NCBI GenBank assembly: GCA_951217055.1
Contig: OX578279.1
Coordinates: 29,414,173 to 29,478,172 of the forward strand
From: Gerris lacustris
Taxonomy: Eukaryota > Arthropoda > Insecta > Hemiptera > Gerridae
Length of the DNA: 64,000 nucleotides
Direction of reading: 5' to 3'
The position numbers and the translations under genes are program-made. The notes below the pieces were generated by a model that searched no databases, was not told the DNA's origin, and saw nothing but the letters and a program-made list of their open reading frames with translations. Within the stretch, counting starts at the first letter, position 1; each line of letters opens with the position of its first letter. Positions 49,090 to 62,687 of this stretch are shown here, one piece after another.

Positions 49090-52000
49090 CAAAATATCAA
49101 CTTCCCGATGTATTGTTATTGAATAAAGTTATTTATGTTTCTTCCATGAGTCATAACCCATTATATTACAATAATAATGTAAAATATAGTTCCAACGTAC
49201 TCAACATAACTAAACATAACTAAAAAAACATTTTGAAATATTCAAAAATAACTTAATTTTCTAATAAATTTATTTTAGAATAGCAATAAAATAAAAACAT
49301 TATGAGAAAATTCAGACAAAGAACGCTCGAGCTTCTATATAAATGAGGTCTATAATCAATATTTAGCCGAAACCCATTATTAAAACTGTATTATAGAGAG
49401 GGTGGTATATATTAGGATAATTATATGAAGAAATATTTCCCTCTATGGAAATTCTGCTAATTACAGAATACTAAAAAGTTTTCCTTGATTAGGAACTGGT
49501 TTTATTAAGCTCACAATAACAACATTGTGGAACATGAGAACTTTTAATGAATCTAAATTAGATTATTAGTTATTAATTTATTGTAAGAGAAAAATGAGAA
49601 TATAAAAATTTAAACTATAATCTGTAATCATTTAAATAGGCCTAAAAAGGTAGAAATTATAAATACACAAAGTGAATCAATCCATTGCACCTCATTTGTC
49701 TTTATACACATTAGGCTATAGAAAACACAGGTAGGTATATAGAAAAAGAATGACAATTTCTTTTTATGGTGATATATCACACATCTTTAGTTATCTATTT
49801 CAACCAGCAATTTTTAAGCACTTAGATTATTATGAAAATATGATTCTCACACAGGAGATCTGAGTTAAATTCCTGACTCGAGAAAGGAGTATTTTCACAG
49901 CATCAGCATAAATATGGGCAGATGTTTATCTATCTGATTGCGCATAAGCCAATTATAAAGGGTTACAGAGCTGATGAAGCAGAAGAAGTAAAACTTATAA
50001 GTGTTCATGAGTGACAAAAAAAAAATGTAAATTGAACTGATTAATCAACACTAGCAAAGGAGTAGATGACTCCTGATTATTTTTTCTTTCCCAGTAGCAG
50101 CATCTAGGTAAGTACACAATATGGCACAAGTACAAATGTATTTTTGATTTAATTGTTACTTATAAAATATAAGGGGGAAATGGAAGATAATTAAAAGGAA
50201 AGACAATAATAATACTGCAAAACAATGTAAGGAGAAGAAAACATAAATTTAGGGTAAAAGAAAGAACAACAGAATTCAACTTAACACAAATTAGCAGGTT
50301 CTTCTTAAGTAATTCTAAAAATAAAAAATAAAATAAATAAAATAATAAAAAAATAAAAAATAAAATAATTTATTTTAAGCTATGTTATATCACTCAGAGA
50401 TTGAAAAAGAAATACATCCAAATAAAATATATCAGATTGTATAAGGATGCTAACTAAAAGTAGGGGTAAACAGCAAAATCAAAATGAACTGGTTTCAGAA
50501 GAAAATTCTTACTTGCTTCCTTAAAAACTTTGTCATACATTTTAAGCTTATATAAAGTACATAAAAGGGAATATAGGAAATGTAAGAACGAAGAATACAG
50601 GTAGAAGACATTTTTTTTTTAACAAAAAGGACATAGCAAAGGTAGGATGAACAATAAAACAAAAATGAAGCATTAATCCTGGTAGCTCAAAGCACGAAGG
50701 TACTTAATACTTTGGTTCAAACAATTTTATTAATATAAAGTAATGAGGAAAGAAAAGGAAAAAGGAATATGACCAATTATAAATTAAAAGATTGCAGGAA
50801 AAAAAGCAAAATTAAGAAGATTCAAAACAACTATGGATTAAAAAGGGACAAATAACAAACACACTCAACTGGACTCAAAATAGTTCAACATTCTCAAATA
50901 CTCCCTAAGAAAAATCTACATTTTTTTTTCTAAACAAGTATATGAGAACTTTATCATTTCTCGCCAATTTTTAATATTCATAAAGAATTAGAAAAAAATT
51001 AACTTTATTTTGATTTTTTTTTTTTTTTTTTAATATCTATTACATACACAATAATAAATATTCTTCATTATATATATATTTATTTATATACTTTATATAT
51101 TTATAAAGACATGTGATTTTAATGCTTGAATGCTTAATTAAAGATGAAAATTAAATGCATATTTAAATCCCTTAATTATTTTTAAAATAATTATTAAATT
51201 ACTTACTTTTTGTTTTGATTTTATAAAAAGGCAATCGTCTCCTAAAATGTATTAAATATTACCATGTTGTAATTGAGTGTAAATAATTATCAGAAAATAA
51301 GTTTGTGTTGAAAATGTTGGTTGTTTCCTATTTAAGATGTTTTTAAAAGCAATTTTTTTTTGTCAAGCTCAAGCATTTTACATGAAAAATAAGAAGATAC
51401 AAAAATTAATATTTTTTTTAAATTTAAGGTAATGAGAGTAAATATTATTTTGTTGTGTATTAAAATTCACTTATTTGTATAGTTATTTATTTATTTTATA
51501 CATTTAAAATATATATTTATATTATATTAATACTTGTTTATTTAATACTTTTATAATATTTTTTTCGGGTAAAATATTATTTATTTAGGCAAATAAAAAA
51601 ATGTTTTGTAATGTTGTTCAAAATTGTTAAATGGTATAACCTAATTATTGATTTTAATTATTTTTTTTTTCCTTTTTTGTGTTACAATTTTAAGATTAAT
51701 TATACGGTATTATATTGTTTTTAATATTATATATACAATAGTTGTAATAAAATAAAATTGAAAAATAATTCATATTAATAAAAAGATTGATTAAAAAAAA
51801 TAAATAAAAAAAATAGATTAGAAAAACTATCTAATAAAATCTATTTAACTATTAGTTGGTGATGATAATTAAGATAAAATATATAAAAATTAATTAATTA
51901 ATTAATTAATATGATTTTATTGTTTGTTTTCTATGTCCTCTAATATCTATTACATCTAAATAATAGGGGAGCAGGGGTTACAGATAAAAATTATCCAGCC

Positions 52001-53121
52001 TAAAATATAATATTATTATTTCAGCATTTTTCCTATATTATAAATTTAATTATTTAAATTTATGCTTTTATTATTGTATTTGTTTCGATTTTTTTTCAAA
52101 ATTGAAGAAGACAAAACTTAATTTATATATATGTATATTAATTAATTTATTAAGTTTCATTTAAAAAATAAACACACACATCGCTTTATTATTTTTAACA
52201 TTTTTTACAAGAAAAAAGATTTTTGTTGCTTAAATTTTCGGTATTAACTGTCAATTTTATTTAAATCCTAATATTTAACATATATATTTTTTAATTTAAA
52301 TTAATATATGCAAATATTATATTCCCTAATTTTTAATACATATATAATTGTGGAATAGTTCTAAATTTGATTGTTTTAAGTAGAGATTTTTTTTTGTAAA
52401 ATTTACTCAAATATGTGAACAATAAAATGTACTTGAGAAAATCTCTCATTTAAAATAAATAAACTGTGCAAACCATAATAAATTTAATTAATATGATCAT
52501 TTAAATAGATAATCATTTAAATAAATTTAATTTTATCACCAATAAATAATCGTTCATTGTGGTTTTATAATTAATAAATTATGTTAATTTTTATTAGTGA
52601 GAGAGTATTAATTATGTTTAAGTTAACACTAATGGCATAAAATTAAATCATGCCAAAAATCAAGTGTCAGCTTTTATAAAGTATTTTTATTTTATTTTTC
52701 TTATTTAATTTATAAAATGAATGAAAGAGAACACCAATGAATTATGTTTGTTTATCCACATTTAAAATTTAAATTATTTTCCTTACTGTAAATATATGAT
52801 TATTGAAATGAAAATGTGATGTTTTTTGCTTCCTGTTAAATGTATTTTTTCCTTTTATTAACCAGTTATACAACTGATCTAGCGTCGAAAAAATTTACCA
52901 TTGAAGAGATTTTATAAGTTAAATTGTAGAGAATGTTTAATATAATTCTGTCTTTTTTATATTAATTTACAAAAAGAAATATAATGCGATGATTTTTTAT
53001 TTTTTATTTTTTTTATTGTGTAATTTTATCAATATTATTTGTTGTCACCTTTTGTTTATTTATTTTTCTTTGTTGAGATCTTGTGATTGAAGTTTTATTT
53101 CAAGCTTCGAGTAAGAATCGT
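49090..53121. other. Very AT-rich gene-free stretch
   Basis: 50.3-53.1 kb is among the most AT-rich in the window, with (TTAA)n at about 51888-51910, long T runs and AATAAAATAAA repeats. The last part is probably 3' flank of the miple-like gene. Confidence 0.55.
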
Positions 53122-53147
53122 TTACTTCTGCTTGTTCCTTTTGCCAC
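53122..53147 (-). CDS. miple: Terminal miple-like exon (lysine-rich tail)
   Basis: Only 26 coding nt follow the acceptor TTGTTTAG. They complete a glycine codon and encode GGKRNKQK then TAA. The basic tail is what the family shows at this position. A possible poly(A) signal (TTTATT on the + strand) lies about 70 bp further along at 53055-53060. Confidence 0.6.
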
Positions 53148-56100
53148 CTAAACAATACAAATGATTGTAATGTAAAAAATGATATAGTTTAAGTTAAATT
53201 AGATTGTGTACAGTACTAAAAAAACACAAATACTAAAGTGTATCTTCTGAAATTAAAACTATACAAATAAAATATATAATGGTTTATGTCCGAAATTCTA
53301 TATTAATAGAAAAATTGTTTTTACATAAAATAACTCTTAATAATAGAAATATATTTGAGAAATGTTGCAAATGAAAATATTTATTGATAGTTTCATTCCT
53401 AAAGCAATCAAAATTATAATAATTTCAATGTAAAATTTAATTTTCTATAAACTGGGCTTTAGACATCGAAATAGGTTTGTCTCACGGGAAATAGGGTTTC
53501 AGCGTCGTTTGATAAACATCCTTTCTTCTTCCCTCCCAACTGCAGAGTTATCTGATTCCAAACTCTTGGCTCCTGATAACACAGCTCATAGCAGTATGCA
53601 ATACTTATATGTACTGCTGGTTTAACCGTTTAATAGAATATTAAGATAATTTAGGAAGATTTATAATTTCCATAACGCAAACTAGGACGGGAAACGAAAG
53701 CCATGTTATTTTAACCATATGAAATTATGAAAAACAAACCTAGGACATATTATTACTTACATCACGACTTAATCAAGTTAGTTTTATGCTTTGATATCAT
53801 CGTACGTTTTGGTTGTGTTCTAAAGCCCACTACTTTTAATCCGGCCGTAAATTGAGGCGCAGAGCAGTGCTGGGTAGTTTTTTTGAACCACAAATATAAG
53901 AGACCGAGAGAATTAAGATGAAGAGCAGGGTAGGGCAATATTGCGCCATACGTGACCTGCCCGACAGATGTGGATCTAGTGTCTTAATTTGTGTGGTATC
54001 GTATATTCCTGCGATTCAAGTAACTGCGCCACCTGCATCACAATGTGTGCTCGGCCTAGAATAAGGATTCTAAATACATCTTAGGACAGTCTCCGAGGAT
54101 ATTTTTAATATAAATTTAAAATGAATTGGAAGGCGTAAAATTAAAATTTTAAATAATATAAGAATTTAAATATTGATCAGGTAAAACACACACCGATACC
54201 TATTATTTTACATACAGATAGAGTTGTCCACTTTAGTTATGTCATTTTCAATAAATTTATTATTTACAAATATAAATTATTTATAACATGATGTATACCT
54301 AATATTAGTATGACATTCAATTTTTTAACATAAATAATAATAATAATAATTTATTTCAACTGTAGAAAAATAGGTACACAAATTTTACAAACAGTTTGTT
54401 TTCCCCATAAATTGTTATTCTTTTAAGAGGACCTCAATACACCCTCTTATTTCAATACAAAATATTGTAATCAAAATATTTAAATAGGTACATCATCATT
54501 ATTTTTTTTAAAAAAATCTATCTGTCTTTAAACATTTAAAAAAATAATAAATTAAGGTATATAGAACGACTACAAAATACAAATGAGTTTTATCGATTTT
54601 GCCTTTTTAAGCAATTTAAAAAAATAGTAGCTAAAATGTCCCTATAATACGTTTGGACAGCATTTCGAATTACCTACGTTTGTTAAATTAAAGCCTCATT
54701 GCTTATTCACTAACTACCGAGTAAATCGAGAATTGCAGAACACATCAACATAAACGATCCTAGTTAAGTCAGTATTTTTACTTGTTTTTATTTTTTTTCT
54801 AAGTCTATAACACGGCGCCGATTTCGATGAAATTTGGCATACATATTTAGAAATATCATACTGCGAGGTGAAATCAAGAAAGACATTTCAGCACTAAATT
54901 TAAGGGCGGTACCCCAAATCATCTGGAAAAACAATTATGTCTCAAAATAATAGTCGACGATTTGATTTAGGATATTAAGACCATTTAAATACGAAGTTAG
55001 CAATGTATATAAAGAAGAGTGTCTGGTGTATGTATTTTAAATTCATCTCTCCTGTAAAACACTCGAACCACGTATAGTTTTTCCGGGAAAAATCTAGTCT
55101 CCGAGATATGTACAAAAATAGTCTACAAATTAGTGTGGCACATAGCTTACTCGTGTTCTATCACGCACTTCAATGATTTTTTGCTTCTATGACCCAATAT
55201 TAGAGAGTTTAAACAAGACGTGAAGTGCAATTAACGTCATACGTCTTTCCGATGTCAAGCCTAATGTGCACGCGCACGTATAAAATTGTCGTATTATGGA
55301 AAGACGTGATGTTTTTATCTGTCACTGTTGTCGTATCACCTGTTTTTACTTTATTTTTTACGAGAAATCAAAAACATAAATATTACTGTTAAAAACATAA
55401 ATATAACCTCATCAGACATAACCTCCCTATAACCTAAACACTACGTCTTTTGTACATGTATGTTTAAACTCAATTATAAAGTCATATGACATGTTGGCGT
55501 TAAAGTTAAAGTATCACAGCAATCACAATTAGTCTTATTTAAACTCTCCAATGACTAATTTAATATAATTTATTTCAACGAATAATAGTACCAATTTAGT
55601 AATATTCATTGTGCGAAGACGGTTACAATTCATGATAATTTTGACAATCCATCCAAATATCTTGGATGGAAATGACTATCGAAAAAAAACCATAGTCTAT
55701 GGTTAAAATTAACGTAGAACTGACATAGCACTAATCATAACCTTCTATCTAAAAGTTATTATAATCGGACGATTAATTTTTAAGAAAAGTTGGTTCACAA
55801 AAGTTTTGTACAACAAAAAGACATCAAAAATGTTGCCTGATGTCTGATACGAGCTTGTCTTAGAATTTTTGAATTTTGAAACATTGAAAAATGTCGAGAA
55901 TCATAAAGATTCAAATAAAATATTTCAAAAATAAAACTAGTATAATGTAAAATAACTTCTAGTCTATCAGCTTGAAAATGACCCAAGGACGTCGAAATAT
56001 TGCAAAAGACCCAACTAGAGCAGAATTAAAAAAAATCTTTCTTCAAAAGGATTACAAATTACAATGCTTCCATTACCTTCGGTAAGATCGAAAGCAATAC

Positions 56101-57701
56101 ATTTTATTGCATTGATTCGATACATTTTATTACATTGAACAATCACCTGTTGAACACTTTTTAAATTTGGTTAATTATAAATTGATAAATGTTATGTTAT
56201 TTTCAATTTGAATTCAGTATTACTTTTTTAAGTTTAAAAAATCAGTTTAAATGTTAATTTCCGATACTAAATGAATGTATGACGTGAGGAAAGTTAATAG
56301 GACAATTTCCTCGAGTTTCATGAAGCTATAGGATCATACGAAGGAAGTAATAGGTATTCTTGTAAGGCTTGTATAAAGGACGAGACGAAGTAAAGTCTAT
56401 ATAACCGTTACCTAAGATAGGATATACAGGGTTATATCGATCGGATAGATAGGCGAGCTATTAGTTAGTTTTTCCTTCAATGTTAGAACCCATGTCTTGC
56501 CTTATAAATCCCCTATAAACCTTCTTACACATATGAGTTTACTTCGAGCAAATTTAAAAAAAGACTCAAACATTTTAAACGAGTTCATAGTGTCATTAAA
56601 TGAAACAATCTAGTAGAAACAATGACATTTTCACCCTTAAATAAAAATGAAACTAATTTGTACCTCAATTCTACAAATTCTGTATCTCACGCTTTGACAA
56701 TGATGTAACATCTAACTTGGCATCGCATAGCTTATTTTTCTTCACAAACGGATATGTCTATCAGACATATGATTTTGAAGCGAATCAAATATAGATTACA
56801 AGATTTGTCCCAGGGAAACATATTAATTGATGCATTAAACACTAGTTGCGGAGATAAAACGTAGATGCGTAGGCGGGATGGGGGAGGAAGTATACAAATA
56901 ATTTGGTAAAACTAGGGCCTGATTATTGTATTGTCATCGGAAATGCATAGTCTGGGCAAGTTTCAGCTCTCTAGGTGTTCAGGAAAATGGTCAAATGTAG
57001 GTTAAATTTTATTTAAAAAAAAAATTATAAAAACAAGCTTTTATTCGTATTCTTCTCAGAAAACCGTCTCATTTGATACCCATATAATGGGCGTGCTTAC
57101 AAAATAACTAGTCCGCCATCTTAGGCTGTCCACCATATTGGATTTAGAATGACGTCACTTAGCTAACCATGCATTGGCATCCAAACTAAACGTGTATGCA
57201 AAATTTCAATTCAATCGGTTGAGGATAACTGCTTTAAATTCAGATGCAAGATTTGACCCGAATATACATACATACACACATTGCAAGTTAAATAAAAGCT
57301 TGTAAAAAGGTGTTTATAATTAAAGTTTGTTCTATCTCATGAAAAATACAACAATTTAAACTTCAAAAAAGAAACACTTAGACTAAACTATCTAACACTA
57401 AAATTTTTATAGATATATTGTAGACTCGCTTTGTTTAGAGTGAAAACAAATCAATTAGAAATGTATTGAAACTAGTTCTAAGTTGAAACTTAAAATAAAT
57501 TCATAAAAAGTGAATGAAAATGTAATTTACCTTTACCTTTTCCATTGGGCTTATTGTTCCTCTGGGCCTTTGTTTTGCATTTCTTCGTGGTGAGTCTCTT
57601 TTGTTCACAAGACGGGTCGCTCTTTTCCTTCAGTGTATCCGTGCGTACCATTTCATTGTGATCATTGCATGGGCTCCACGTTCCCTTCTCGTATCGGCAA
57701 G
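53122..57701 (-). CDS. miple: Pleiotrophin/midkine-like growth factor, C-terminal part (5' end outside window)
   Basis: The last two coding exons of a secreted heparin-binding growth factor. Exon 57701-57531 encodes the C-terminal PTN/MK domain: ACRYEKGTWSPC at its start, then MVRTDTLKEK, SCEQKRL and TTKKCKTKAQRNNKPNGKGK. The four cysteines and the tryptophan are spaced as in the family. Exon 53147-53122 adds GGKRNKQK and a TAA stop, giving the basic tail typical of midkines. Both splice sites are good (acceptor TTATAG before 57701, donor GTAAAT at 57530, acceptor TTTAG before 53147), and the one-base phase matches. The intron is 4.4 kb. No exon for the N-terminal domain or signal peptide was found between 57.7 and 64 kb. 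The symbol follows the fly homologues and is tentative. Confidence 0.75.
55113..56098 (-). mobile_element. Hairpin-ended repeat, inverse copy with nested insertion
   Basis: Left edge AAAAATAGTCTACAAATTAG and right edge GCTTCCATTACCTTCGGTAA mark the inverted ends. The family's middle is recognisable at about 55740-55870. A separate element is inserted at 55199-55552. Confidence 0.65.
55199..55552. mobile_element. Nested ~354-bp element with 21-bp inverted ends
   Basis: ATTAGAGAGTTTAAACAAGA+C at 55199-55219 and its complement (GTCTTATTTAAACTCTCCAA+T, 55532-55552) with two differences. No clear target duplication can be assigned. Confidence 0.6.
57026..57310. mobile_element. Short dispersed-repeat copy with AAGCTTTTATT ends
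   Basis: AAAAACAAGCTTTTATTC at the left is mirrored by AATAAAAGCTTGTAAAAAG at the right. The interior has GCAAAATTTCAATTCAATCG and CATACATACACACA, familiar in arthropod non-autonomous repeats. It lies about 220 bp from the miple-like exon, in its intron. Confidence 0.45.
57531..57701 (-). CDS. miple: PTN/MK C-terminal domain exon
   Basis: 171 nt with no stop in the chosen frame. Acceptor and donor are both consensus. The exon starts two bases into a codon, so the upstream exon must end with one base, probably G to give Ala. Composition is clearly more GC-rich than the surroundings. An alternative donor eight bases upstream (GGTAAAGG) is visible, but the one used gives the better site. Confidence 0.78.
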
Positions 57702-57710
57702 CTATAACAA

Positions 57711-60212
57711 ATTTGTCACACTTAAAACATTTTTAAGTTACATTCATATTATATTTGTAAGTAAAAAGTAAAATAAATAAATATATATATATATCGAGTT
57801 TTATGACTGTATATTTGAGCATTGAAAGACAATATACATATTTTATCGAATTTTACGATTTTTCACCCTGTTTCCTAGATATCGTCAAAACAAAACCTTG
57901 TCCTACAATCACACAACAGATTTAGGTTTGGGGATTAACAAATTATAAGTGTTTTAACTAAATATTTATAATAGTGAGCCGTTACAACTTTTAGTTTAAA
58001 TTTTTCCCATATTCAAGAAACATACTATAAGTTCGTTTTTAAAATCTAGTAATATTAAAAATACTGAGAAACATTATATTTGTAATTTCCCCCGAAACTC
58101 ATTAAGGTATAGAAGACCTATATAACCAGAACTATCTTACCAACACCAGGAGTTGTAAAACCAAAAAATATTTCTTAACTATGGAACATAATTAATATAA
58201 TTTTGTAATAATAAAGTATATTATATTTACTTTAATATGTTTATATTTAACCATAAAATTTTAATATAGTTTGATATTTTATTTATTACATAATTTTTTC
58301 CCGAGATACTCACCAAATTTAGAACTGTACTAAAAATAAATTTAAAAGTAATGGAAAGAGTTAGACAAGTATCTTGATGAACCGAAGATAAAGTTATACG
58401 TTACCGACGATAACTTTTCATATACAAAGTGATATACTTGAACATAAAAGTAGACTTGTTAAGAGTAAAGTTAAAGGTTAACAAAACCCTTAAAGATTCA
58501 TGTCGAAAATATATCATCTTGCAAAGTAAAATAGTTTAACGGTGGAATTATTGGGCATTGGACTCATACCCTTCTGTGTTAATTGCTTTCCTTGCGAAGT
58601 GACAAATATAAAAATAATACATTTTGTAAGAGTTGTCTATTCATTCAATGTTTCATAATTAAATATTGGAGGTAGTTAGGGCAAAATGTATTTATCAAGT
58701 TAAAAGTTAAACGTTTGACATGTAAAATGTTTTCAATTATAAATGAAAACATATTCTGGGATGTCAACCGTTAATTATTAAACGTAGTAGTTTAGTACAA
58801 ACTAGACTATTTCCTAAAAATTATCCTAATAGTAAGAGGAAAATGTATTTCGTATACCTTCGATGTAGCATTCTCTGGAATGACTATAATATAGTTATGC
58901 AAATAAGCGATTTGATGATTATAATTATACTAAAAACACAATAAACAATTGAATCTGCGTAGAATAGTTAAGTAGTTGCCAAATTTGGACTATGAGGAGT
59001 AAAATAATACAATTGAAAACTGTATTAAAAGGAGCTTTATTGAAAATTCCTTCGTTTCAGAGAAACAGCCTTATCTCAAAGCATTTATCTGAGAGAAACT
59101 GAAATGATACTTCAGATTTAGAACACAAATTAAACAATTCATCGACCGTGACACAGTTTCAGATTATTAAAATTATTTCATAAATTCTAAAAACCTCATA
59201 ACTTCATACTTTTACCATTCTTATAAGAAATTCAATAAATTAAAAAGATAACAGAATAATTCTGAATTATTAAGACAATTTATTGTTACAAGTATTTAAA
59301 ATTTTATGGTCTACAATTCTGAAAAAGGTCTTCCCTTATTAGAAACTGTAGGAAATCTCTGCTGAAGGGCTTTCCCTACAAATTAATTCGGCCATATTGC
59401 TTCCTCTAAGAGAGAAATCTTCATCTCATAATTTATAACACAATTAGCAAATAATTAAAATAGGTCCTTTCCTTTCTCTCTTTTATAGAAAACGTGAAAA
59501 TTCGTTTCTCTCGTTCGCTCTCTCAACTCACTCAGGAGAAAATAACTTGGTCTTATTCCTTTCAGACACTCCTTCCTTCGTCTCCACCCCCAAAACCTCC
59601 TCCTGAAGCTTAATGAAAGGAGATTCTCTAGGCCTTTTTTTCACCCTTCTCCATAATATTTCGACCGGAGAAGAAAATACTTGATTATTCAAATGAGTAG
59701 AATTTTATGCAAATAAATTCTGAAATACGCTCTTAGAAAAAAAACATGAGACCTACTGATAAAAGAAAATGAGAAGGAACTTTTTATTTTTTTATTTTTC
59801 TTTTTGTTCTTTTTAACGACTACAACCAAATTTCGAAAAAAGAAAAATAAAGGGAAAAAATTAAATTTAATAACTCATTAGCTTATTTGCACAAGCATAA
59901 ATTGAAAGATATTCTTCCGTTTGGTAAACATGAAAAACTAATTAACTTTTTTTTTACGTAATTTAATTTTATAAAAGAAAATTAATATCATTAATGAACC
60001 GGTATATAAATGGGTTTATTTAGGTTAATATTCCTATCTCAACAAATTATTCTACTTTTTAGCAAGATATCTTAGTTATCATAAAGTCGTCGTGACTTTA
60101 GCCTATTCAATAAAAAGACTCATCTGTGGTACAACACACAGAGTGGGTTCAGAGTATCCCGTCAATAGCCTTGTTATCTGCTTAATCTAGAACCAAGCCA
60201 TTTGTCATAAAT
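57711..60212. other. Upstream intron or flank of the miple-like gene
   Basis: AT-rich with a pyrimidine-rich patch at 59460-59660 (TCTCTCGTTCGCTCTCTCAA). I searched the - strand for a first PTN/MK domain and found none. Confidence 0.45.
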
Positions 60213-60790
60213 TTGGAAATTAGGTTATACACAAGTTCAATAAAAACAAAATCAATTAGCATCAACCAATTCTTGCACAAAGCTCATAGTTATAAAAGTG
60301 TAGTCCGACCCACGGCCACCTATGGGTCAGAGACTTGGAAGCTAGTACGGACTGAAGAGGATAAACTCCGTAGACGGGAGCGAAAAATCTTAAGGAAAAT
60401 ATTTGGAGCAGTTTGCGAGAATGGTGTTTGTAGATTCCGCACTAATCAAGAAGTGATGGGTTTATACGATCAGCATTGTCAGTTTTATAAAATCAGGATG
60501 AGTTCGATGGCTAGGAGTTATGGTTATTATTGATCGATGGTTATTATTATTATATTATTATGTGGTGCGCATGGAGGAAAGCAGAGTGCCTAAGAGGATG
60601 GAAGACCAGGAGGTGGAAGAAGAAGAGGCAGACCCAGAAGGAGATGGCTGGAGGATGTCGAAGACGACGTTGGGCTTTCGCTCCTGGAGGAGAAGTGCGC
60701 AGGATAGGGAGGAGTGGCGAGGCTATGTTTTGGCGGCCAGGGCCCTTCACGGACCGTAGCGCCGAGGAGTAAGTAAGTGAGTAAGTAAAT
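60213..60790 (+). pseudogene. 3' fragment of a second LINE copy, broken by a TTA-rich insertion
   Basis: YGSETWKLVRTEEDKLRRRE and ILRKIFGAVCENG belong to the same post-polymerase region as the 7.1-kb copy. After an inserted TTATTATTATTATATTATTA stretch (about 60519-60560) the frame resumes with MEESRVPKRM, EVEEEEADPE and SAQDREEWRG. It ends in GTAGCGCCGAGGAG followed by a GTAA-type tail (60768-60790). This 3' end matches the 7.1-kb element. Confidence 0.78.
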
Positions 60791-60892
60791 AACACAGGAA
60801 AATTGTAGGGAAGCTTAAAAAAAAAAATCGCCTCTCAAAAACTAGAGGTTAAAGTTTAAAGGGTTTAGAATTTTTCTAAACGGAAACTTTGT

Positions 60893-60918
60893 GGGGGGGG
60901 GGGGGGGGGGGGGGGGGG
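60893..60918 (+). repeat. 26-base G homopolymer
   Basis: Uninterrupted G run. Other long G or C runs lie at 2601-2617, 18888-18908, 41326-41338, 42270-42282, 61340-61362 and 62940-62958. Exact lengths may be assembly-dependent. Confidence 0.8.
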
Positions 60919-61743
60919 TGTTAAATGGTTAAATGAAAGAGGCGGACATCCTGAGTACAAATTATATATATGTATTTCGTTTCTGTTGTCTTCAATTAGA
61001 CAAGAGTCGGGTTTAGCATAAGTCAATTTAATTTATTCCTCAAATACAAAACAAGTACATCTCAATTAACAGAACACAAATCTATATAAAAAAAATCACT
61101 CGGTAACAATGACAAGGTAAAACAAAATAAACATAATTAAAAGCTGGTTCATGACAGTTACGTTTTTTTACCAATTTTCTTTGTGACGTTGGGTCCTTAA
61201 AAAATTCGTTTTTTGTATCCTCCCTCTCTATTATTTTAACCAACAAACAAAAATATTTTTGAAAAATCATAGTCATTCTTTGTCAAAAAACGAAAATCCC
61301 CAAGGACTTTTTCATTCATATTTTGTGAGAAAAAAATGTACCCCCCCCCCCCCTCCCCCCCCAGTCTATAGATAACATATTAGCTATAGATATTTCGGAG
61401 TACTTTCATTCTGTTTGGGCAATAAAAATGCAAATAATGGCGCTTGTTTCACGTCATTATAATATTAAATGGATTAAAAGTTATAGCTAAAACAATTTTT
61501 TATATTATGTCCGCCAACTTAATACGGCTGGGCCGATTATGCTGGTTAACGAATTCGTTATATTTGTAAATTGCCTACGGACCCCAAGTATATGCTTTCA
61601 GCTCACACTAAAAGCATATACTTGGCCAATTTTTCATTATTTATTTCTCACTTTTACAGGTCTTCAGCAGTGGCGATCCTAGGTCAAAAGTTCTGAGGGG
61701 GCTAAAGCCACCTATGTTTTGTGGGTTTAGTATACATTTTAAT

Positions 61744-62010
61744 CTGATTTGTATGAAACTATTATAGTTTATCGAAAGTAGCCCGCAGATAGCCCCAGAT
61801 TACTTAGAACCGTCTGCGCTCTTTAACTTTTGCTTAATTGATACTTTAATTCAAGTATAAAATAAAAACACTTTTGACAGATTAAAAAACGGAGGAAACA
61901 ATTAAACAAATTACACAATAATGGCTTGTAAATGCTTAAAATATAAAATTAATAATGTACGTGATAGGATGCGAGGAAGCTATGTGCCATACCAATTGGC
62001 AGTCTATTTT
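61744..62010 (+). mobile_element. Truncated hairpin-ended repeat inside the hAT element
   Basis: CGAAAGTAGCCCGCAGATAG through GGATGCGAGGAAGCTATGTG and TTGGCAGTCTATTTT match the right half of the 36495 copy. It therefore inserted in, or was carried by, the hAT element. Confidence 0.75.
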
Positions 62011-62529
62011 AAAACTGTTCCTTGTTACAAAATTTGTAAAAACGATTCCGGTTGTAAAATCTCCATAAATTCAGAATTTTCTCTTTTTTTTTAAATACAC
62101 AAAGTGTCGCGTTTTATATGGCAATGATGGAAGGTCAAAAAGAACTAACAAAATATAAATAAATAAAAAAATATTTAAAAAATAAGATTAATTTTATCGA
62201 AACGCTACAACCGAGATCGTTTTTGTAGTGAAAAAAACCAGTCTGAAAAATACGTTACCCTACACAATAAAAAACATATTCGTCATCATTTTGAAAAGTG
62301 GGAGGGGGAGGAAACAGTAGGTCTCCACACAAAATATTTGTAATAACTGATTTTATAACAGGTTTTGGCTATACTTAACGGCCATCTTCTAATTCTAAAT
62401 TTGTTGTTCACTGTTAATTCACAGCAACTTGGATTATCAAAGAGACACGTTAAAATATAAGTAGAAAAGTCTCTTTTTTCAGGTTAAGTATCTTTTTTAG
62501 GTTGGATTCTTTATTACATATCAAACATT

Positions 62530-62549
62530 GGGGAGGACGCGTCCTCCCC
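62530..62549. repeat. Perfect 20-bp palindrome
   Basis: GGGGAGGACGCGTCCTCCCC is its own complement over all 20 bases. It lies in a short GC-rich patch of the hAT element. Confidence 0.8.
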
Positions 62550-62628
62550 ATCCCCCCTCCCGGCGACGGTGCCCGTTAAAATTACAAAATCATCATTATA
62601 ATGTAAAATTAATTTAACAATGTAAGTT

Positions 62629-62687
62629 ATTTAAATCCTTTCTATTTATTCTTATAATTATTATTTATTTATAGAAAGGATTTAAAT
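62629..62687. repeat. 17-bp inverted repeat with a 25-bp loop
   Basis: ATTTAAATCCTTTCTAT at 62629-62645 and ATAGAAAGGATTTAAAT at 62671-62687 are exact complements. Confidence 0.85.

Noticed and set aside
49858..49900. tRNA-like T arm (GAGTTAAATTCCTGACTC)
   Set aside because: B box is too degenerate and no other arms are visible.
60530..60795. Additional frames on both strands at 60.5 kb
   Set aside because: Shadows of the LINE C-terminal frame at 60520-60759.
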